Source of the DNA: Alkaliphilus sp. | GTDB taxonomy: Bacteria; Bacillota; Clostridia; Peptostreptococcales; Natronincolaceae | NCBI GenBank assembly: GCA_023230535.1 | Contig: JALNXC010000072.1 | Coordinates: forward strand, 1 to 6,590 | DNA: 6,590 nt | Reading direction: 5' to 3' | The notes under the pieces: generated by a model | Seen by the model: the letters and a program-made list of their open reading frames with translations, nothing else | What the model was told of the DNA's origin: nothing | Databases searched by the model: none | Made by a program: the position numbers and the translations under genes | Shown: one piece after another, positions 5,383-6,590 of the stretch | Layout: every line of letters starts with the position of its first letter | Numbering within the stretch: the first letter of the stretch is position 1

Positions 5383-5421
5383 GAGGAATTAAAGAAGATT
5401 ATCGAGGAGGCAACAAAATGA
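5377..5421 (+). pseudogene. Probable C-terminal remnant of a BlaI/MecI-family repressor
   Basis: The frame reads ALEELKKIIEEATK followed by TGA at 5419-5421, which overlaps the ATG of the M56 gene (ATGA). The charged helix and the overlap are what is usually seen when a BlaI-type repressor gene precedes an M56/BlaR1 gene. Upstream the frame only continues through the repeat (PGALPGAL) to a TAA at 5338-5340. The winged-helix DNA-binding part is absent, and nothing like it is visible between 4600 and 5220. I infer that the gene was cut by the repeat element or by a deletion next to it. The evidence is short, so the family call rests largely on context. Confidence 0.5.
5404..5410 (+). promoter_or_regulatory. 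Ribosome binding site of the M56 gene
   Basis: GAGGAGG lies 7 bases before the ATG at 5418, inside the last codons of the blaI-like fragment, and fixes the start. Confidence 0.7.
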
Positions 5422-6590
5422 GTAACTTGCGAGGAATGTTTACAACTATTCTTAACATGAGCATAACCGCATCCTATGTGGCTATCGCCGTTATTTTTGT
5501 TCGTATATTTCTAAGAAAAGCCCCAAAAATATTTTCTTATGCTTTATGGGCGATGGTGTTGTTTCGGCTCGTCTGCCCCTTATCTTTTACTACAGCCTTT
5601 AGCCTTTTAAGGGTTCTGATTATGTGGTTGTCTTTCGTACTTATGAGCCGGGACATGGAAATGTCCTGTGACGAAAGCGTTCTACAGAAGATGGGCTATG
5701 ATGCCAAGCGCGGTTATTCCAATTCATTGCTCACCCTTTCAGTAAAAAGCAATGGACTTTTTGCAGTCAATCCTCTGGCATTCGGCGAAAGTCACGTAAA
5801 GGTGCGGATTAAGAATGTTTTGAATTATAAGAAGCCTGTTTTTTGGGTGATAATTGCTTCAGTAATCATCGTTGTTAGTGTCGGAATTGCACTACTATCA
5901 AATCCCGCAAGCAGTGAATCGGATTTATCTTTTCTTAATCCTAATAGTATGTTGTCTACAATTGGAGAACAGGACCGGATAGAGATTAAATCAACCGATT
6001 ACGGCAATACTTTTGTTTCCGGTATAGAACTTGCAAAATGGCTGGATAGAGTTGAAAATGACTGGAAAAGAAAAAAGGTTTCTTCACCTTATGAGCTTTC
6101 CCCATCTATTACTATTCATGTGGATGATGAAGCAGGGAATGAAATTCGTTTTTTCGAATCTAAGCCTACCTTGGCTATGACTTTATATCAAAACAAATAC
6201 CGATATTACACAATTCCTAAAGAGAATTATTCGGCAATGGTGGCTATGGCCGGGTCAGGCTATCCTCAGGTTCAGAATATAACATTTACCGAGCATGAGA
6301 ACGGCAATGATAATGCATTAGTCACTATTACCGACGAAAAAACAATCATGCGGATGGCTGTTCTTTTACAAAAAGGCGAGAAATATCGTCCATCGCTGTT
6401 TTTCGATTCAACCCAAAATGATATTCCACCTGTACCTAAATATATTCGAATTGAAATGAGTGGGGATAGAACATACCATTCTTATTTTCTCTATTCAGAG
6501 GATGAAAAAAATTACTATATTGATGAACCTTATGTTCACATCAATAAGATTGATTTTAACACCGTTAAAGAAATCATCACTATCTTCACA
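5418..6590 (+). CDS. M56/BlaR1-like membrane protein lacking its zinc-peptidase centre (partial, 3' end off window)
   Basis: The frame is open for 391 codons to the window edge. Two membrane segments at about 12-32 and 37-58 (KIFSYALWAMVLFRLVCPLSF) are typical of clostridial M56 proteins, signal transducers that cleave a BlaI-type repressor. In that family about 130-160 residues follow, with a third membrane segment and the HExxH zinc motif. Here AFSLL (60-64) passes within a few residues into WLSFVLMSRDMEMSCDE (70-86), the region normally downstream of HExxH that holds the third zinc ligand (probably Glu81). The frame is kept. Then come NPLAFGE (118-124), RIKNVLNYKKP (130-140), a final membrane segment (142-161) and an extracellular domain from about 165 that is not recognised. 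With no HExxH the protein cannot be an active metallopeptidase. The usual repressor partner upstream is only a fragment. Confidence 0.8.
   Translation, partial: MSNLRGMFTTILNMSITASYVAIAVIFVRIFLRKAPKIFSYALWAMVLFRLVCPLSFTTAFSLLRVLIMWLSFVLMSRDMEMSCDESVLQKMGYDAKRGYSNSLLTLSVKSNGLFAVNPLAFGESHVKVRIKNVLNYKKPVFWVIIASVIIVVSVGIALLSNPASSESDLSFLNPNSMLSTIGEQDRIEIKSTDYGNTFVSGIELAKWLDRVENDWKRKKVSSPYELSPSITIHVDDEAGNEIRFFESKPTLAMTLYQNKYRYYTIPKENYSAMVAMAGSGYPQVQNITFTEHENGNDNALVTITDEKTIMRMAVLLQKGEKYRPSLFFDSTQNDIPPVPKYIRIEMSGDRTYHSYFLYSEDEKNYYIDEPYVHINKIDFNTVKEIITIFT

Overview
The window looks like the chromosome of a low-GC, anaerobic Firmicute of the class Clostridia. The DNA is AT-rich, ribosome sites are strong GGAGG or GGGGGTG types, and the families present (a ferredoxin-tailed permease, a Crp/Fnr regulator without an Fe-S cysteine cluster, a clostridial-type DUF1287 protein and a BlaI/M56 pair) are typical of that class. 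No RNA gene, CRISPR array or complete insertion sequence was found.

Left third (1-1884): two minus-strand genes overlap by a few bases. They encode two different half-length permeases of the ArsP_1/DUF318 type. The second runs off the left edge and has a soluble 4Fe-4S ferredoxin domain behind its membrane part. A Crp/Fnr-family regulator diverges from them, with a perfect 8+8 bp palindrome between its -10 box and its start. This reads as a small transport module with its own regulator. The transported substrate is not evident.

Middle (1885-4586): a Fic-domain protein with an intact catalytic motif and its own N-terminal inhibitory motif overlaps by 7 bp a membrane-anchored DUF1287 protein (NlpC/P60-like Cys/His). 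A convergent minus-strand gene follows, encoding a DacA-type D-alanyl-D-alanine carboxypeptidase without the usual C-terminal domain.

Right third (4587-6590): this part is decayed. A stretch without an intact gene holds fragments of coding sequence in two frames. It leads into a cluster of REP-like repeats built on GGGGACGGTTCC and its complement. A short 38-bp form of the same repeat ends the DUF1287 gene and supplies its stop codon. The cluster at 5220-5382 lies directly against what looks like the last 15 codons of a blaI-type repressor gene, which overlaps the start of an M56/BlaR1-like gene. That M56 gene is open to the right edge but lacks the central segment carrying the HExxH zinc site, so the BlaI-BlaR1-type sensor pair appears to be inactivated on both sides.

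The most notable points are the repeat family (short and long forms, one containing a helix-turn-helix-like coding tail), the damage it is associated with, and the split ferredoxin-permease with its adjacent regulator.
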